Positions 52,602 through 62,768 are shown, counted from the first letter of the stretch. The stretch is 64,000 bases of DNA from Gammaproteobacteria bacterium (GCA_029881255.1 JAOUMY010000005.1:130479-194478); one strand, 5' to 3'. Numbers and translations are program-made. The notes: generated from the sequence alone by a model not told the origin.

Positions 52602-52982
52602 TCAGTGCTCCATGCGAGTTTCCTGTTCTTTACGCATATCTGCCTTTTCTTCCATCATGGCCAGCCACGCCAGAAACGCGAGCAACACACCACAGGAAAG
52701 CGCGTTTACCACCGCCAGTTGCACATGTGCATAATCAAACACCCACGGTGATAAGACTAGACACACCGCCGTTAATTCTGTGCCCCATTCATCCAAGGGT
52801 TTTTGCGTAGATAGTCCCAGCACTGAAAACATGATGGCTACCGAACCCAATAACATGGCAGTGACACTCGCAGAAATTTCATTCAAAAAGCCAAGCGCAA
52901 AAGGCGATAGCACCAGCCAGCTTGCGATACCCAGTTCTAGAAAATCCTGCCAACCCGTTATCTTCCGGCCAAACATTTTCAT
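52602..52982 (-). CDS. SPW repeat membrane protein
   Basis: The product is 126 residues with four hydrophobic helices. The SPW signature occurs twice, as LVLSPFALGF (about 24-33, with Phe for Trp) and LVLSPWVFDY (about 76-85), each starting a helical hairpin. The C-terminal tail is highly charged (EEKADMRKEQETRMEH). An AGGTGCAT region precedes the ATG. The function of SPW proteins is unknown. It is placed alone between an EAL protein and a transporter. Confidence 0.88.
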   Translation of the reverse strand: MKMFGRKITGWQDFLELGIASWLVLSPFALGFLNEISASVTAMLLGSVAIMFSVLGLSTQKPLDEWGTELTAVCLVLSPWVFDYAHVQLAVVNALSCGVLLAFLAWLAMMEEKADMRKEQETRMEH

Positions 52983-53074
52983 GATGCACCTCCGTGCGAA
53001 TTCACAACTGTGCTTACGCTAGTCCTTTTTACGGTGGCGTTCAGTGACTAAGTTACTTTTACAATGGATCCGCT

Positions 53075-54700
53075 TTACGCGCTCTTTAAACGCGATTGAC
53101 GCACCATCCATACAGCAAGCAATGGCGCAAGCAAGCCAATCAGGCTGGCAACGATTAACAACCAACCGAGTTCACTATAATCTGCCGGTGTTTGTACCTC
53201 GCCGGTGGCACGATCGCGAATTTCACGGGACACGCTAAAAATCTGATTCAAATATTTTGTACCGAGATTGCTTAGGGATAGTGCAAGATTGGTAAACGAG
53301 GCCATAACCGCAAAAAAAGTTGCCTTGAGATGAGACGGAGCAGAATTCGCTATCCAGGCCAACATGGGAATCATTGCCACCTGCCCCAGCGGCGACTCTA
53401 CCGCAGTGTTGATGACAGCGATAAAACGCGCATCGACAACACCGCCTGTCACCGAAGCCGTCCATTCGTGCAGTCCGTAATACATGGCAATATTTGGCAA
53501 GGCGAGCACGGTTGATATCAGTGTGAGGAACACCATGATATAGGCAATACTTCTTTCCGCCATAAAGCGTCGGAATATAAACATCCCTAATAAGGTAAGC
53601 GTGCTACTGATGAGCGAGAGTACGGAAAAAAACTGCTGATCGAATTTGAGGACGTCGATACTCCACCAACTGCCACCCGGCCCAATACTGGGCGTCGCGC
53701 GAAAGATAAAAATGATTATCGCCGTACCTAACAACACCCGTCGCGCGTCTTCGTCTAACACTTTCATCAGACGCCACATCAGGAAACTGACGATTGAAAA
53801 CGATCCAAGAAAAATGACTTCCTGATTAAATTCAAAATCACTCAATCCCAGTGTCAGCGTAAACACGACAAACACCAGACTACCGCCGAGTATCCACCAA
53901 TTAGGTTCCGGTTTTTCGCCTTGGGTATGTATTACTCCCCAGGCATCGATGTGATTCATGCCGTTATTACGCAGCGCACGGTATTGACGCAGCTTTAACC
54001 AGCCACCAAAGATGACGCCGCTAACAGAAATTACCGGTATCACCAGTGCCATCAGATATATGTCGATATAAGTCGCGATCTTTGTCGCCTCGTCCATAGA
54101 CTCGACGCCGCCAAACATATACACATTAAGCAGTGAAACAAAAATGCCGCCACCGATAATCGCCACACGTCCCAATGTTTGCATCGTGGTATGCATAAGA
54201 CGCTTGGTTGCCGCGTCGACAGGCGCGCCTTTATCATCCACATTGGGCACAGCCTCAACTGTCATAGCGTCTGCGACCACGTCCTGCACTACGAAGCCTA
54301 CGGGTGCTAACAACTCCGAAATGACAAACCAGGCCTCGACCGACATCACCTCGGCCATCGCTGTTGGGTCGGCCAACAAGCCGATCATGATTAGCAGACT
54401 AGCGGCGATTAAACCTGCGCCGAGGTAAACAAGTATAAATTTGTAGCGCCAGATTAGATCGACGAGATGCCCTAGAGGCATTTTCAAGGCCCAGGGTATT
54501 CCGATCCAAAAACCCAGAGCCGCCAGAAATTCTGCAGACAGCCCCAGATAGTCTTTAACGAAAAAGGCGCCAACAATGCCGGTCAATCCCGAAACACCTG
54601 CGGCGAGATAAACCATCAACGGCGGCAGATAGGTCCAACGAAACTCACGACCCAGTTCCAGGATGGTACGGTCAAACCAGCGTGCGAAATTTGCAATCAT
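53075..54700 (-). CDS. MFS-type transporter, BT1/folate-biopterin-like
   Basis: The product is 541 residues with about 12-13 membrane segments. FFVKDYLGLSAEFLAALGFW near residue 46 and VVQDVVADAMTVE near 137 resemble the BT1 (folate-biopterin transporter) branch of the major facilitator fold, whose motif is normally close to DVVADALMVE. A central hydrophilic stretch with PNVDDKGAPVDAATKR separates the early helices. The substrate cannot be stated. It is one gene, upstream of and on the same strand as the SPW protein. Confidence 0.75.
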   Translation of the reverse strand: MIANFARWFDRTILELGREFRWTYLPPLMVYLAAGVSGLTGIVGAFFVKDYLGLSAEFLAALGFWIGIPWALKMPLGHLVDLIWRYKFILVYLGAGLIAASLLIMIGLLADPTAMAEVMSVEAWFVISELLAPVGFVVQDVVADAMTVEAVPNVDDKGAPVDAATKRLMHTTMQTLGRVAIIGGGIFVSLLNVYMFGGVESMDEATKIATYIDIYLMALVIPVISVSGVIFGGWLKLRQYRALRNNGMNHIDAWGVIHTQGEKPEPNWWILGGSLVFVVFTLTLGLSDFEFNQEVIFLGSFSIVSFLMWRLMKVLDEDARRVLLGTAIIIFIFRATPSIGPGGSWWSIDVLKFDQQFFSVLSLISSTLTLLGMFIFRRFMAERSIAYIMVFLTLISTVLALPNIAMYYGLHEWTASVTGGVVDARFIAVINTAVESPLGQVAMIPMLAWIANSAPSHLKATFFAVMASFTNLALSLSNLGTKYLNQIFSVSREIRDRATGEVQTPADYSELGWLLIVASLIGLLAPLLAVWMVRQSRLKSA

Positions 54701-54893
54701 ATTTGTTTCCCGATATCGGCTCCGTCCAGCTTATGAGAGAATCATGCCGTTTACAAGCTACTGGATTTAAAACAGTTTTATCCCTGCCCTCACCCTTGAT
54801 TACACCTATTCTCCCGCCAGTGCTTCGCCTTATCGATAAGAAACAGCATTACGGCCATTTATTTAACTATTATTGATAAAAACTAGCTTTATT

Positions 54894-54926
54894 GGCCTGT
54901 TTACAGGCCGTTAAATACACTATACT
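54894..54926 (+). promoter_or_regulatory. hipBA promoter with palindromic operator
   Basis: GGCCTGTTTACAGGCC (54894-54909) is a perfect 6-bp inverted repeat around TTTA. A -10-like TATACT lies at 54921-54926 and the -35 region falls within the palindrome. Binding of the HipB-like repressor here would block transcription. Confidence 0.65.
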
Positions 54927-55002
54927 TCGCATAGCGACGACGCAAGACAATATACTTTTTTTCGACTATTATTTGATTTATTGGCAATTAACAGACCTTT
55001 TT

Positions 55003-55341
55003 ATGGCTATTACCAATTTCTACTCCATGACAGACAAGGCTATCGCGCACATGCTCGGCCAGCGTTTTCGCGACCTGCGCCTGCGACGCAACATTACACA
55101 GCAGCAACTGGCAGAGACCACGGCGCTTTCACTGAATGTCATCAAGGCCCTGGAACAGGGAAAAGGCAAACTGACAACCGTGATTGCCGTTTTGCGCGAA
55201 TTGCAGGCATTGGATGAATTGGAAAATCTACTCCCTGAAACTCAGATCAGCCCTTTGCAGTTGGCGCGTTTGCAAGGCAAACAACGCCAACGCGCGCGCG
55301 GCTCGCGCGGACAAACAACTGAAGGTGATGACTCATGGTAA
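55003..55341 (+). CDS. HipB-like antitoxin / Xre-family regulator
   Basis: From the ATG at 55003 the product is 112 residues; an ATG at 55027 would give 104. The longer open frame from 54892 starts inside the promoter palindrome and is rejected. An Xre-type HTH lies at about 15-70 of this product: GQRFRDLRLRRNITQQQLAE followed by TALSLNVIKALEQGKGKL. The tail is very basic (GKQRQRARGSRGQ). It should bind the operator upstream and neutralise the HipA-like kinase, whose gene overlaps its end by 7 nt. Confidence 0.85.
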   Translation: MAITNFYSMTDKAIAHMLGQRFRDLRLRRNITQQQLAETTALSLNVIKALEQGKGKLTTVIAVLRELQALDELENLLPETQISPLQLARLQGKQRQRARGSRGQTTEGDDSW

Positions 55342-56648
55342 ACCGCGTCGAAACTGCTTTGATCAAACTGTGGGGGGAAACCGTCGGCGCAATTTCCTGG
55401 CTGGATGCTCGCGCCGTTGGTGTTTTTGAATTTGAGCCCCGTTTCCTGAATAAGGGATGGGATATCGCGCCCTTACAAATGCCTATCGAGCAGGCACGCG
55501 GTGGCGACAGAATTTTTTCTTTTCCAGCCTTAAACCATGACACTTTTCTCGGCCTGCCAGGCCTGCTTGCGGATACGCTGCCGGACAAATTCGGCAACAA
55601 CATCATTGACGCCTGGCTGGCGCGACAGGGCCGGGATATTGCCAGCTTTAGCCCCGTAGAGCGATTGTGCTACACCGGTAAACGCGGCATGGGCGCGCTG
55701 GAATTTGAACCAGCGAATATGGATCGTTTTGACCAGTCAGTGCCCGTTGAAATCTCGGCCCTGGTATCACTTGCGCAGAAAGTAATGGAAGAACGTCTGC
55801 ATTTAGAAACCAACATAGGTAAAGCCGAGTCTCCCAGCAGTGACGCTATCCTGGACATATTGCGCGTAGGAACCTCAGCCGGTGGCGCGCGCCCCAAAGC
55901 CGTTATCGCGATGAATGCCGCGGGCAATATTGTGTCAGGCCAGACACGAGCGCCTGAAGGATACGAACACTGGATACTCAAATTTGACGGCGTTACCGAT
56001 CTTGAATTGGGTAAACCCATGGAGTTTGGTCGCATCGAATACGCCTACTACAAAATGGCCTGTGCGGCAGGGATCCATATGAGTGAATCTCGCCTGTTGG
56101 AAGAAGGTGGACGCGCTCATTTTCTGACTAAGCGCTTCGATCGTACGGGAGGTGAAAAAATCCATCTGCAATCATTGTGTGGTATCGCCCACTATGACTA
56201 CAACCAGGCCGGGGCCTATAGCTATGAACAGGCGTTTATGATTATGCGTCGTTTGCGTCTCAGCAAAGCCGACGCCATCCAGCAATTCCGTCGTATGGTG
56301 TTTAATGTGGTGACACGCAACCAGGACGATCACACCAAGAATATCGCCTTTCTTATGAACCGGCAGGGAAAATGGTCGCTGTCCCCAGCGTTTGATATCA
56401 CTTATTCACACAACCCGGCAGGCAAATGGACGCAACAACACCAGATGACAATTAATGGTAAACGTGACGCTTTTAAGATGGAAGATTTGATTACTGTCGG
56501 CGACGCGATTAGCCTGCCTAAACCCCGCGAGATCGTTGATGAAATCATCGACTGCGTATCCCGCTGGCCGGAATTTGCCTCGCAAGCAGGTATTAGCGAT
56601 AGTGTGCAACAGCAAATTTCACAAAACCTACGTATTCAACTCGCGTGA
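55335..56648 (+). CDS. HipA-like serine/threonine kinase toxin
   Basis: The product is 437 residues. The HipA N-terminal subdomain spans about 5-105, then GTSAGGARPKAVIAMN near 184 gives the family glycine-rich loop, LTKRFDRTGGEKIHLQSL lies near 263, and the catalytic loop RNQDDHTKNIAFLM is near 330 with the metal-binding SPAFDITYS near 350. HipA kinases inactivate glutamyl-tRNA synthetase or related targets and cause growth arrest. AAGGTGA precedes the ATG. The gene end overlaps the convergent sensor kinase by 13 nt. Confidence 0.9.
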   Translation: MVNRVETALIKLWGETVGAISWLDARAVGVFEFEPRFLNKGWDIAPLQMPIEQARGGDRIFSFPALNHDTFLGLPGLLADTLPDKFGNNIIDAWLARQGRDIASFSPVERLCYTGKRGMGALEFEPANMDRFDQSVPVEISALVSLAQKVMEERLHLETNIGKAESPSSDAILDILRVGTSAGGARPKAVIAMNAAGNIVSGQTRAPEGYEHWILKFDGVTDLELGKPMEFGRIEYAYYKMACAAGIHMSESRLLEEGGRAHFLTKRFDRTGGEKIHLQSLCGIAHYDYNQAGAYSYEQAFMIMRRLRLSKADAIQQFRRMVFNVVTRNQDDHTKNIAFLMNRQGKWSLSPAFDITYSHNPAGKWTQQHQMTINGKRDAFKMEDLITVGDAISLPKPREIVDEIIDCVSRWPEFASQAGISDSVQQQISQNLRIQLA

Positions 56649-59359
56649 TCTTCGCTATGGGCCAAAATGTTTTTGACTTTCTGTAACAGCGTTTTCGAGT
56701 TAAAAGGCTTTTCCAGACGATCGCAATACCACTCATTTTCCGCATCTTCCTTGCCTGATACATCCGCATAACCACTCACGATTTGTATTTTCATTTGTGG
56801 ATACCTTTGCTTGGCCTCGCTAGCCAGTTTGTACCCATTCATACCAGGCATAATGACATCACTAATCATCAAATCGAAACTTTGTTCTTGTAGTACTTCT
56901 AAAGCCTGTTGCCCATTCTTGGCACACACGACCTTATAACCCGAGGCGGTGAGTATTTGTTTTTGCAACTCACGCAAGGCATCTTCATCGTCAACCACCA
57001 ATATCGAGGCATGCCCTGATAAATCATAACTAATCGCGGGTGCCGTCGATACGGAAACTGCATCTTCAATTTGCTGTCGTGGAAAATAAATCGTGATAAC
57101 CGTACCTCTTCCAGGCGCGGAATCGACAAAGATATTCCCCTTCGAGCGTACGACAAAACCATAAACCTGGCTCATGCCAAGCCCGGTCCCCTTGTCACCT
57201 TTAGTGGAGAAGAAAGGTTCGAATATATGCTGCAAGGTATGGCTATCCATGCCCTCACCCGTATCACGTATTGTCAACACAACGTATTCACCAGCGTCTA
57301 TCCCCACGCTAGCGGCTTCTTCATCGAGCACTTCTAAGTTACGTGTCGACAGGGTTAGCACTCCGGACTCGACGATGGCGTGCATGGAATTAATACACAT
57401 ATTCAGAATGGCATCTTCCAATTCATCCCTATCCAATTGAACCAGCCAGATATCTTTTTCAAGATCCAGTTGGAGTTGTATGCGCGCCGTCAGCGTTTTT
57501 TCCAGCAGATGTCTCTCGCTAGTCACAATATCATTGATGGATTCAATCGTAGGGTTTGAAGTCTCCTTGCGTGAAAACGTCAGCAACTTGGAGGTTAATT
57601 TTCGCGCACGCTCCGAGGCATTGAGAATCTCGTTGATATACATTTCGTATTTATCACCCGACCCCTTCAATACCACCCGTAAGAGATCGGCAAAGCCCAT
57701 GATCACGCCCAGCATATTGTTAAAATCGTGGGCAATTCCACCGGTCAGCTTACCCAATGCATCCATTTTCTGACTGCGCCTCAACTGCTCGTCCCGACGC
57801 ACCTGTTCGGTTATATCCTGTATCGTTCCGATCGTCTCAATCGGCACTCCATCGCGGTAAAAATTTTCTCCATGTACATGGATTACTTTTATCACACCGT
57901 CTTCCGTAATAATCCTGTGCACAAAATCAAACGGTTTTTGTAGCTCCAGGGACGCGCGAAACAATGCTCTGGCTTTAGCAACCTCCTCTTCCGGCATTAC
58001 CCGCTCAATAGCCTCTACAGATGGCTCAATCTCGTCCTGCTTATAACCAAAAATACTGTATGCCTCTTCTGACCAGCTCATCTTCCTGCTGACATTATCC
58101 AATGTCCAGTCGCCCACCTTGGCGATACGTTGCGCATTATTTAACTGCCGGGTACGCAGCATTAAATCATACTCGCGTGCTTCGATAGTCTGAACCATAT
58201 CGTTCAATGCCTTGCCCAGCAGAGACACCTCATCGTCGGCGCGACTCACGGGAAATACGGGATAGTTTTGCTGATTTTTACTGACTGTTTCGACTAAAGA
58301 ACGCAAAGGACGCGAAATTAACCGGTTTAACCAAAAAATACCAAACGATATCGCCAACACGGCAGTAACCAAAAACGACATCACCAAATAGAAACGCGTT
58401 TGATTCAATGCGCTGACCAGATTGGTTCTTGGTAAGCTGACAACCAGAAAACTATCGCCGTTTTCCAGCGTCCAGCGAAATCCCTGTATATAGTATTTCT
58501 CACCGATATACGGCAGGACATTTTCTATTGCCCGCAACGAAAAAGACGGCGCTGTACGTTCAAACTGTTCAGATATTGGCAAGTCACCCCTGCCGTTTAG
58601 CGTCGTGCCATCAGGTAACACCGCCGACACCAACGCACTGGTGTCATCAAAAATGCTAGCGAAAAATCGTTCATCATACAGTTTCGAAACGCGTAAATAG
58701 CCGACAATTTCCTCACTACGATTGGGGCCGGCACGAATCACCAATTTGTCGTATCTGGCAACAATTCCCAGTTCATGCGCAAAAAATTCCAAGCCATGGC
58801 GATAATTCTCAGCCAGGTGAAAACCAAGAGGTTTGCGCTCAGTCAGGACAAGTTGCTTTGGCAACTCCCCTTGAACCCATTCGTCTCCGACACCCTGTTT
58901 TATAAAATAAACTGGACGGCCCTGATCATAGGACGAAATCCCCGACATCCGCCCTCTACTGCCATCAATCGCAAAAGCAATAATATCTCCGGCGTCATCA
59001 TAGAATATTGCCTGGTCTGTTTCCGTTAAAATAATCTGATCTAACAGAAAACCAGCCACGCGCTTCTTTTCATTATCGAATATCAACGGTTCGTAGTTTT
59101 GCTTATCCTGATAACGTTTAATCAGATTCCCCAAAGCGATTATTTTCGTATCGATAGAAATGTTTTCACTTTGGGAAAAAATATCACTTTCGATATGGGA
59201 TAGTCGCCGTTGAAAACTACTAATAATATAGGCGAGCTCATCTTCAGCATTCTTGTCATATAAATCAGTCACTGTTCTGTCGATCACCGCTCCCACCACC
59301 AGGAGCGTAATCAGGATCAGTGCGAAGGTATATACAATTAGTTTATTGCGGATTTTCAT
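56636..59359 (-). CDS. Membrane hybrid histidine kinase with large periplasmic domain
   Basis: The product is 907 residues. Transmembrane segments lie at about 8-28 and 322-345, enclosing a periplasmic sensor of about 290 residues. A HAMP region follows (LISRPLRSLVETVSK), then a PAS domain at about 405-520 (MSWSEEAYSIFGY). The kinase core has LTGGIAHDFNNMLGVIMGFA near 545 and the HATPase has GDKGTGLGMSQVYG. A C-terminal receiver has ILVVDDEDALRE and ISDVIMPGMNG. It is divergent from a sugar-binding protein gene 110 nt away, which suggests that the binding protein presents ligand to this sensor. Confidence 0.92.
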   Translation of the reverse strand: MKIRNKLIVYTFALILITLLVVGAVIDRTVTDLYDKNAEDELAYIISSFQRRLSHIESDIFSQSENISIDTKIIALGNLIKRYQDKQNYEPLIFDNEKKRVAGFLLDQIILTETDQAIFYDDAGDIIAFAIDGSRGRMSGISSYDQGRPVYFIKQGVGDEWVQGELPKQLVLTERKPLGFHLAENYRHGLEFFAHELGIVARYDKLVIRAGPNRSEEIVGYLRVSKLYDERFFASIFDDTSALVSAVLPDGTTLNGRGDLPISEQFERTAPSFSLRAIENVLPYIGEKYYIQGFRWTLENGDSFLVVSLPRTNLVSALNQTRFYLVMSFLVTAVLAISFGIFWLNRLISRPLRSLVETVSKNQQNYPVFPVSRADDEVSLLGKALNDMVQTIEAREYDLMLRTRQLNNAQRIAKVGDWTLDNVSRKMSWSEEAYSIFGYKQDEIEPSVEAIERVMPEEEVAKARALFRASLELQKPFDFVHRIITEDGVIKVIHVHGENFYRDGVPIETIGTIQDITEQVRRDEQLRRSQKMDALGKLTGGIAHDFNNMLGVIMGFADLLRVVLKGSGDKYEMYINEILNASERARKLTSKLLTFSRKETSNPTIESINDIVTSERHLLEKTLTARIQLQLDLEKDIWLVQLDRDELEDAILNMCINSMHAIVESGVLTLSTRNLEVLDEEAASVGIDAGEYVVLTIRDTGEGMDSHTLQHIFEPFFSTKGDKGTGLGMSQVYGFVVRSKGNIFVDSAPGRGTVITIYFPRQQIEDAVSVSTAPAISYDLSGHASILVVDDEDALRELQKQILTASGYKVVCAKNGQQALEVLQEQSFDLMISDVIMPGMNGYKLASEAKQRYPQMKIQIVSGYADVSGKEDAENEWYCDRLEKPFNSKTLLQKVKNILAHSEDHAS

Positions 59360-59520
59360 ATGAATTGATTTTTAACACAGAATCCCTGTCAATTTACCAC
59401 TTAATTTTCGATGTAATAGACAAAACCTACTAAAACTCTCAGAACTTAGAGTATCACTATTTACGCAACGTGTTATATAGTTTAATTCGGTCTACAATTA
59501 CAATGTTTACTGGCGTTGCG

Positions 59521-60459
59521 ATGACATTAGAAATGAGCTCGAAAATATTTCTCTATCTTATTTTGCTTGCCCTACTGCCTGTTTCATTTGCGGCATCGGC
59601 AACTACGCAAGCTTCATTTACGCTTGGTTTCCCAGAAGACAATATGTCAAACGATTGGCGCGCTGCACAAATGAAGGAGATACTGGAAGAGCTTAAAAAA
59701 CATCCTCAAATAGAGTTCTTTATGGCGGACGCGGGTGGCAGCATTGCCAAAAACATTCTCGACATGGAGGATATGGCGAGTAAAGGCGTCAATGTAATGT
59801 TTCTAGGTCCAAAGAATCCCAAGGCAGTGGAGCCGGTAATTTCACGACTACGTGAACAAGGCGTACGCATTATTTTGTTAACAAGAAAAATTGAAAGTGA
59901 TAACTACGATGTTTACATCAGCCCGGACGATTTTGATATCGCCAGTCGCGCGGCGCACTATCTCGGTGAGCGATTGAAAGGAAAGGGACGAATACTCATG
60001 TTGGAAGGCGTTCGCACAACCACGACAGCGGCCAATCGAAAGCAGGGATTTCTTGCGGGATTGAAATCCTATCCAAACATCAAGCTCATATCCGAAACCG
60101 GCAATTATTCACGCGCAGAAGCGGCGGCCGTTGTCGAGAACTTACTCGCGAAAGGAGAGAAATTTGATGCCATATATGCGCATAACGATGCCATGGCATC
60201 CGGCGCCAGAATCGTGCTGAAACAAAATAATATTTCTCCCGCATCCATCCCAACCATCAGTATTGATTTCATTCCTGAAACCAAACAGGCAATTCTCAAT
60301 GGCGAACAGTCCGCCAGTTTTACATATCCCACTTGCGGAAAAATCGGTATACAGGCGGCAATTGACCTCGTACAGGGAAAGAAAGTACCGAAGTACATAA
60401 AAGTGCCTTCCCAGTTGATTACGCGTGAAAACGTAGAATCCGTTGCCACGGTATACTAG
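59521..60459 (+). CDS. Periplasmic sugar-binding protein (type 1, RbsB-like)
   Basis: The start is uncertain; the ATG at 59521 gives 312 residues, and ATGs at 59503 or 59533 are alternatives. The signal peptide is KIFLYLILLALLPVSFA with cleavage near ASA. The mature protein has the type 1 binding-protein pattern: FTLGFPEDNMSNDWRAAQMK, MASKGVNVMFLGPKN, ILMLEGVRTTTTAANRKQGF and FDAIYAHNDAMASGA. No ABC permease or ATPase gene is present. Its neighbours are a divergent sensor kinase and a porin, so I infer a role in signal perception rather than, or besides, uptake. Confidence 0.85.
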   Translation: MTLEMSSKIFLYLILLALLPVSFAASATTQASFTLGFPEDNMSNDWRAAQMKEILEELKKHPQIEFFMADAGGSIAKNILDMEDMASKGVNVMFLGPKNPKAVEPVISRLREQGVRIILLTRKIESDNYDVYISPDDFDIASRAAHYLGERLKGKGRILMLEGVRTTTTAANRKQGFLAGLKSYPNIKLISETGNYSRAEAAAVVENLLAKGEKFDAIYAHNDAMASGARIVLKQNNISPASIPTISIDFIPETKQAILNGEQSASFTYPTCGKIGIQAAIDLVQGKKVPKYIKVPSQLITRENVESVATVY

Positions 60460-60466
60460 CGGAAAA

Positions 60467-61753
60467 ATGGAAAAGCATAGACTTACACAAAAAAGGTACC
60501 GACTTTTCTACGCATTACTCATCTCATTTTTTTGCAGCAGCACTGTACTTGCTACTCAAAGTGGTTTCGCCTATCACGGTTATTTTCGCAGTAGCATGGG
60601 TATTTCTCAGGATGCAAAATCACAGTCGAAATTTCAGCTGCCAGGGGCACGGGCAAAATACCGACTGGGAAACGAACCAGACACCAATATGGAACTTCAA
60701 CTGGATTATGTGTATGCACTGAGTCAATCTGAAAAAAATGGCGCAAACATCAAAAGCGTCATTATGCTCGATGGCTATGCTACCCAAGGCGAGAGCAATG
60801 GTTTTGCTCTGGGTCATCTGGCCCAGGCATATTTTAGCTTCAATCAATTCACCTCGAATGCAACGAGCTTGTGGATGGGGCGACGCTATTACCAACGTAA
60901 GTCCGTACACATCATGAATCACTTTTGGTTAAACCCTGGACAGAATTCTCACGCAGGCATAGGTGTCGAAAACTTCAAAACAGGCCCAGGCAAACTGGAT
61001 ATCGCTCTCTTCCGCAATGAAGACAACGTCGATGCTAATGCGTCAAATGTCGTTAACTCCACCGTAGCAGATTTTCGTTGGCACAGTCTCACACTTAGTG
61101 ACCCGCTAAAGCTTACGCTATGGGCACAAGCAGCACTAAGAGGCGCAGTGCCTGTATTGAGCTATGAAAATAAAACGGGGTATGCCTTTGGATATTGGCT
61201 CGATTATAAAACGGACAAACTCAAAAACACTTTGATGACTCTGTTTCAACAGGGCGCCACCATTACGCAGTCCGGCACCAATCCTAGAGCGGTTCGCGAG
61301 GATCTAGGCTGGAATCTGGACTCAGCGAACATTGTCGAAGTGAATAATCAACTCACGCTGGAAGCTTCACCCTATTACGCTTTTCAGTTTTCATTATTGT
61401 ATCGGCGCGATGATCGTGGCACAGCGGGCAATAATTTGTTGACCTGGTTTAGCAGCGGTATCCGACCATTGTTTTATCTTTCTCAACATCTGAATCTGGC
61501 CCTGGAGACCGGCCTTGACTACGTTAAAGACGAGGTCAATCAACGCAGTGGCGGCCTGGGAAAATTCACTGCAGCATTGCAGATCGCGGCAGATCGCGGT
61601 TTCAAGAGCCGGCCAGTATTACGAATGTTTGTCACACTGGCGCAGTGGAGTGAAAGTTTTCGCGGTCTGGTAGGAAACATTCCGGGCAATTCCGCATACG
61701 CAAACAGCACACGCGGTTGGACTGTGGGTAGCCAGGTCGAATCATGGTGGTAA
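60467..61753 (+). CDS. Maltoporin-like (LamB family) outer-membrane porin
   Basis: The product is 428 residues from the ATG at 60467, 7 nt after the binding-protein stop. A signal peptide ends near STVLATQS. LamB-family landmarks are FAYHGYFRSSMGIS at the mature start, MGRRYYQRKSVHIMNHFWLN near residue 140 and the C-terminal GWTVGSQVESWW. Such 18-strand trimers pass oligosaccharides through the outer membrane. It is cotranscribed with the sugar-binding protein. The substrate is unknown, but the pairing suggests a shared sugar. Confidence 0.9.
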   Translation: MEKHRLTQKRYRLFYALLISFFCSSTVLATQSGFAYHGYFRSSMGISQDAKSQSKFQLPGARAKYRLGNEPDTNMELQLDYVYALSQSEKNGANIKSVIMLDGYATQGESNGFALGHLAQAYFSFNQFTSNATSLWMGRRYYQRKSVHIMNHFWLNPGQNSHAGIGVENFKTGPGKLDIALFRNEDNVDANASNVVNSTVADFRWHSLTLSDPLKLTLWAQAALRGAVPVLSYENKTGYAFGYWLDYKTDKLKNTLMTLFQQGATITQSGTNPRAVREDLGWNLDSANIVEVNNQLTLEASPYYAFQFSLLYRRDDRGTAGNNLLTWFSSGIRPLFYLSQHLNLALETGLDYVKDEVNQRSGGLGKFTAALQIAADRGFKSRPVLRMFVTLAQWSESFRGLVGNIPGNSAYANSTRGWTVGSQVESWW

Positions 61754-61805
61754 TCGCCTGCTCAACTCAATTTGTCGAGCGACACCATCTCATTTCACTA
61801 GGCGT

Positions 61806-62768
61806 TTAGTCGCTATTTTGCAACTCCCGCAAGAAATCCAGAACGGCTTGTTTTACTTTCTCCGTATTATTTGGCGCAAGTATATCACCCGCCAACACAT
61901 GGGATTTTCCACTACCCGCTGATGGCATTTGAATCACTTTTTTATACCCTTCTCCCTTCCCCAGGGCGTATCTTTCTATCTTTGATACATTCAACACCCC
62001 ATCACTGGGTGAATAGAGTAATAACAAGGGTTGCTTCACTTTATCAATAGCAGAGCGTCGCGCCAGTTTAATCAAACCCATCATGGACAACATCGCCACG
62101 CTGGGAAATTCGCAACTCCAGTAGCGTGCCTGCAACGCGTTCTGTGGTTCATATCGAAAGTGTTTGCCAACCAATAGATAGAGTATCAGTTTCCCCCATG
62201 GTAGTAACAACAGTTCCGAAGAGCGTTGGTAGAGCCCAAAATTGGGTGAGAGGAATATCAGACGGTGTATGCCCGAACCGTGATGCAAGGCCAACCAGTA
62301 GCCCAATGTTGCGCCGGTGGAATTAGCTACGATAATAATCTTTTTGCCCAGACACCGACCAATCACCAGGGCCTCTACACCGTCCTGCAATAAACGGTTG
62401 ACTGACATTTCACGCATGGCTTCGGCATCTCGTCCGTGACCGGACAAACGCGCATAAAACAGATTGGCGCCGATAGATTCGGCAAGCTCATCACACAAAG
62501 GTGCGACTTCCTGACGCGTGGCAGAAAATCCATGCAAGTAAACTACGCAAAATTCCGTCTGCTGCTTCTGTTCAGGGTCGGCCCACACGATCTTTTTTTC
62601 GCATCCAGGGCGTAAATTCGCCACCAGAGCTTCGCTGTCATTGATGTAGCTCTCCACATCGTCGGGGATAGTGGGTGTGGATACATCGGTATCTATACGA
62701 ATCCGTGGGCCTAAGGCAAACAGACACAACAACGCTATTGAGATTAGCAAGATGCTAGACATAACCAT
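61806..62768 (-). CDS. Membrane-anchored alpha/beta hydrolase
   Basis: The product is 320 residues from the ATG at 62768; a TTG lies 9 nt upstream. One N-terminal helix (MSSILLISIALLCLFALG) should anchor it. The hydrolase core has the oxyanion block VVYLHGFSATRQEV near 80, the nucleophile loop VANSTGAT near 150 (Asn-Ser-Thr-Gly, in place of the common Gly-x-Ser), the acid in YSPSDGVLN near 256 and His in GKSHVLAGD near 292. It resembles monoglyceride-lipase-like esterases (ARLSGHGRDAEAM). The substrate is unknown. Confidence 0.85.
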   Translation of the reverse strand: MVMSSILLISIALLCLFALGPRIRIDTDVSTPTIPDDVESYINDSEALVANLRPGCEKKIVWADPEQKQQTEFCVVYLHGFSATRQEVAPLCDELAESIGANLFYARLSGHGRDAEAMREMSVNRLLQDGVEALVIGRCLGKKIIIVANSTGATLGYWLALHHGSGIHRLIFLSPNFGLYQRSSELLLLPWGKLILYLLVGKHFRYEPQNALQARYWSCEFPSVAMLSMMGLIKLARRSAIDKVKQPLLLLYSPSDGVLNVSKIERYALGKGEGYKKVIQMPSAGSGKSHVLAGDILAPNNTEKVKQAVLDFLRELQNSD

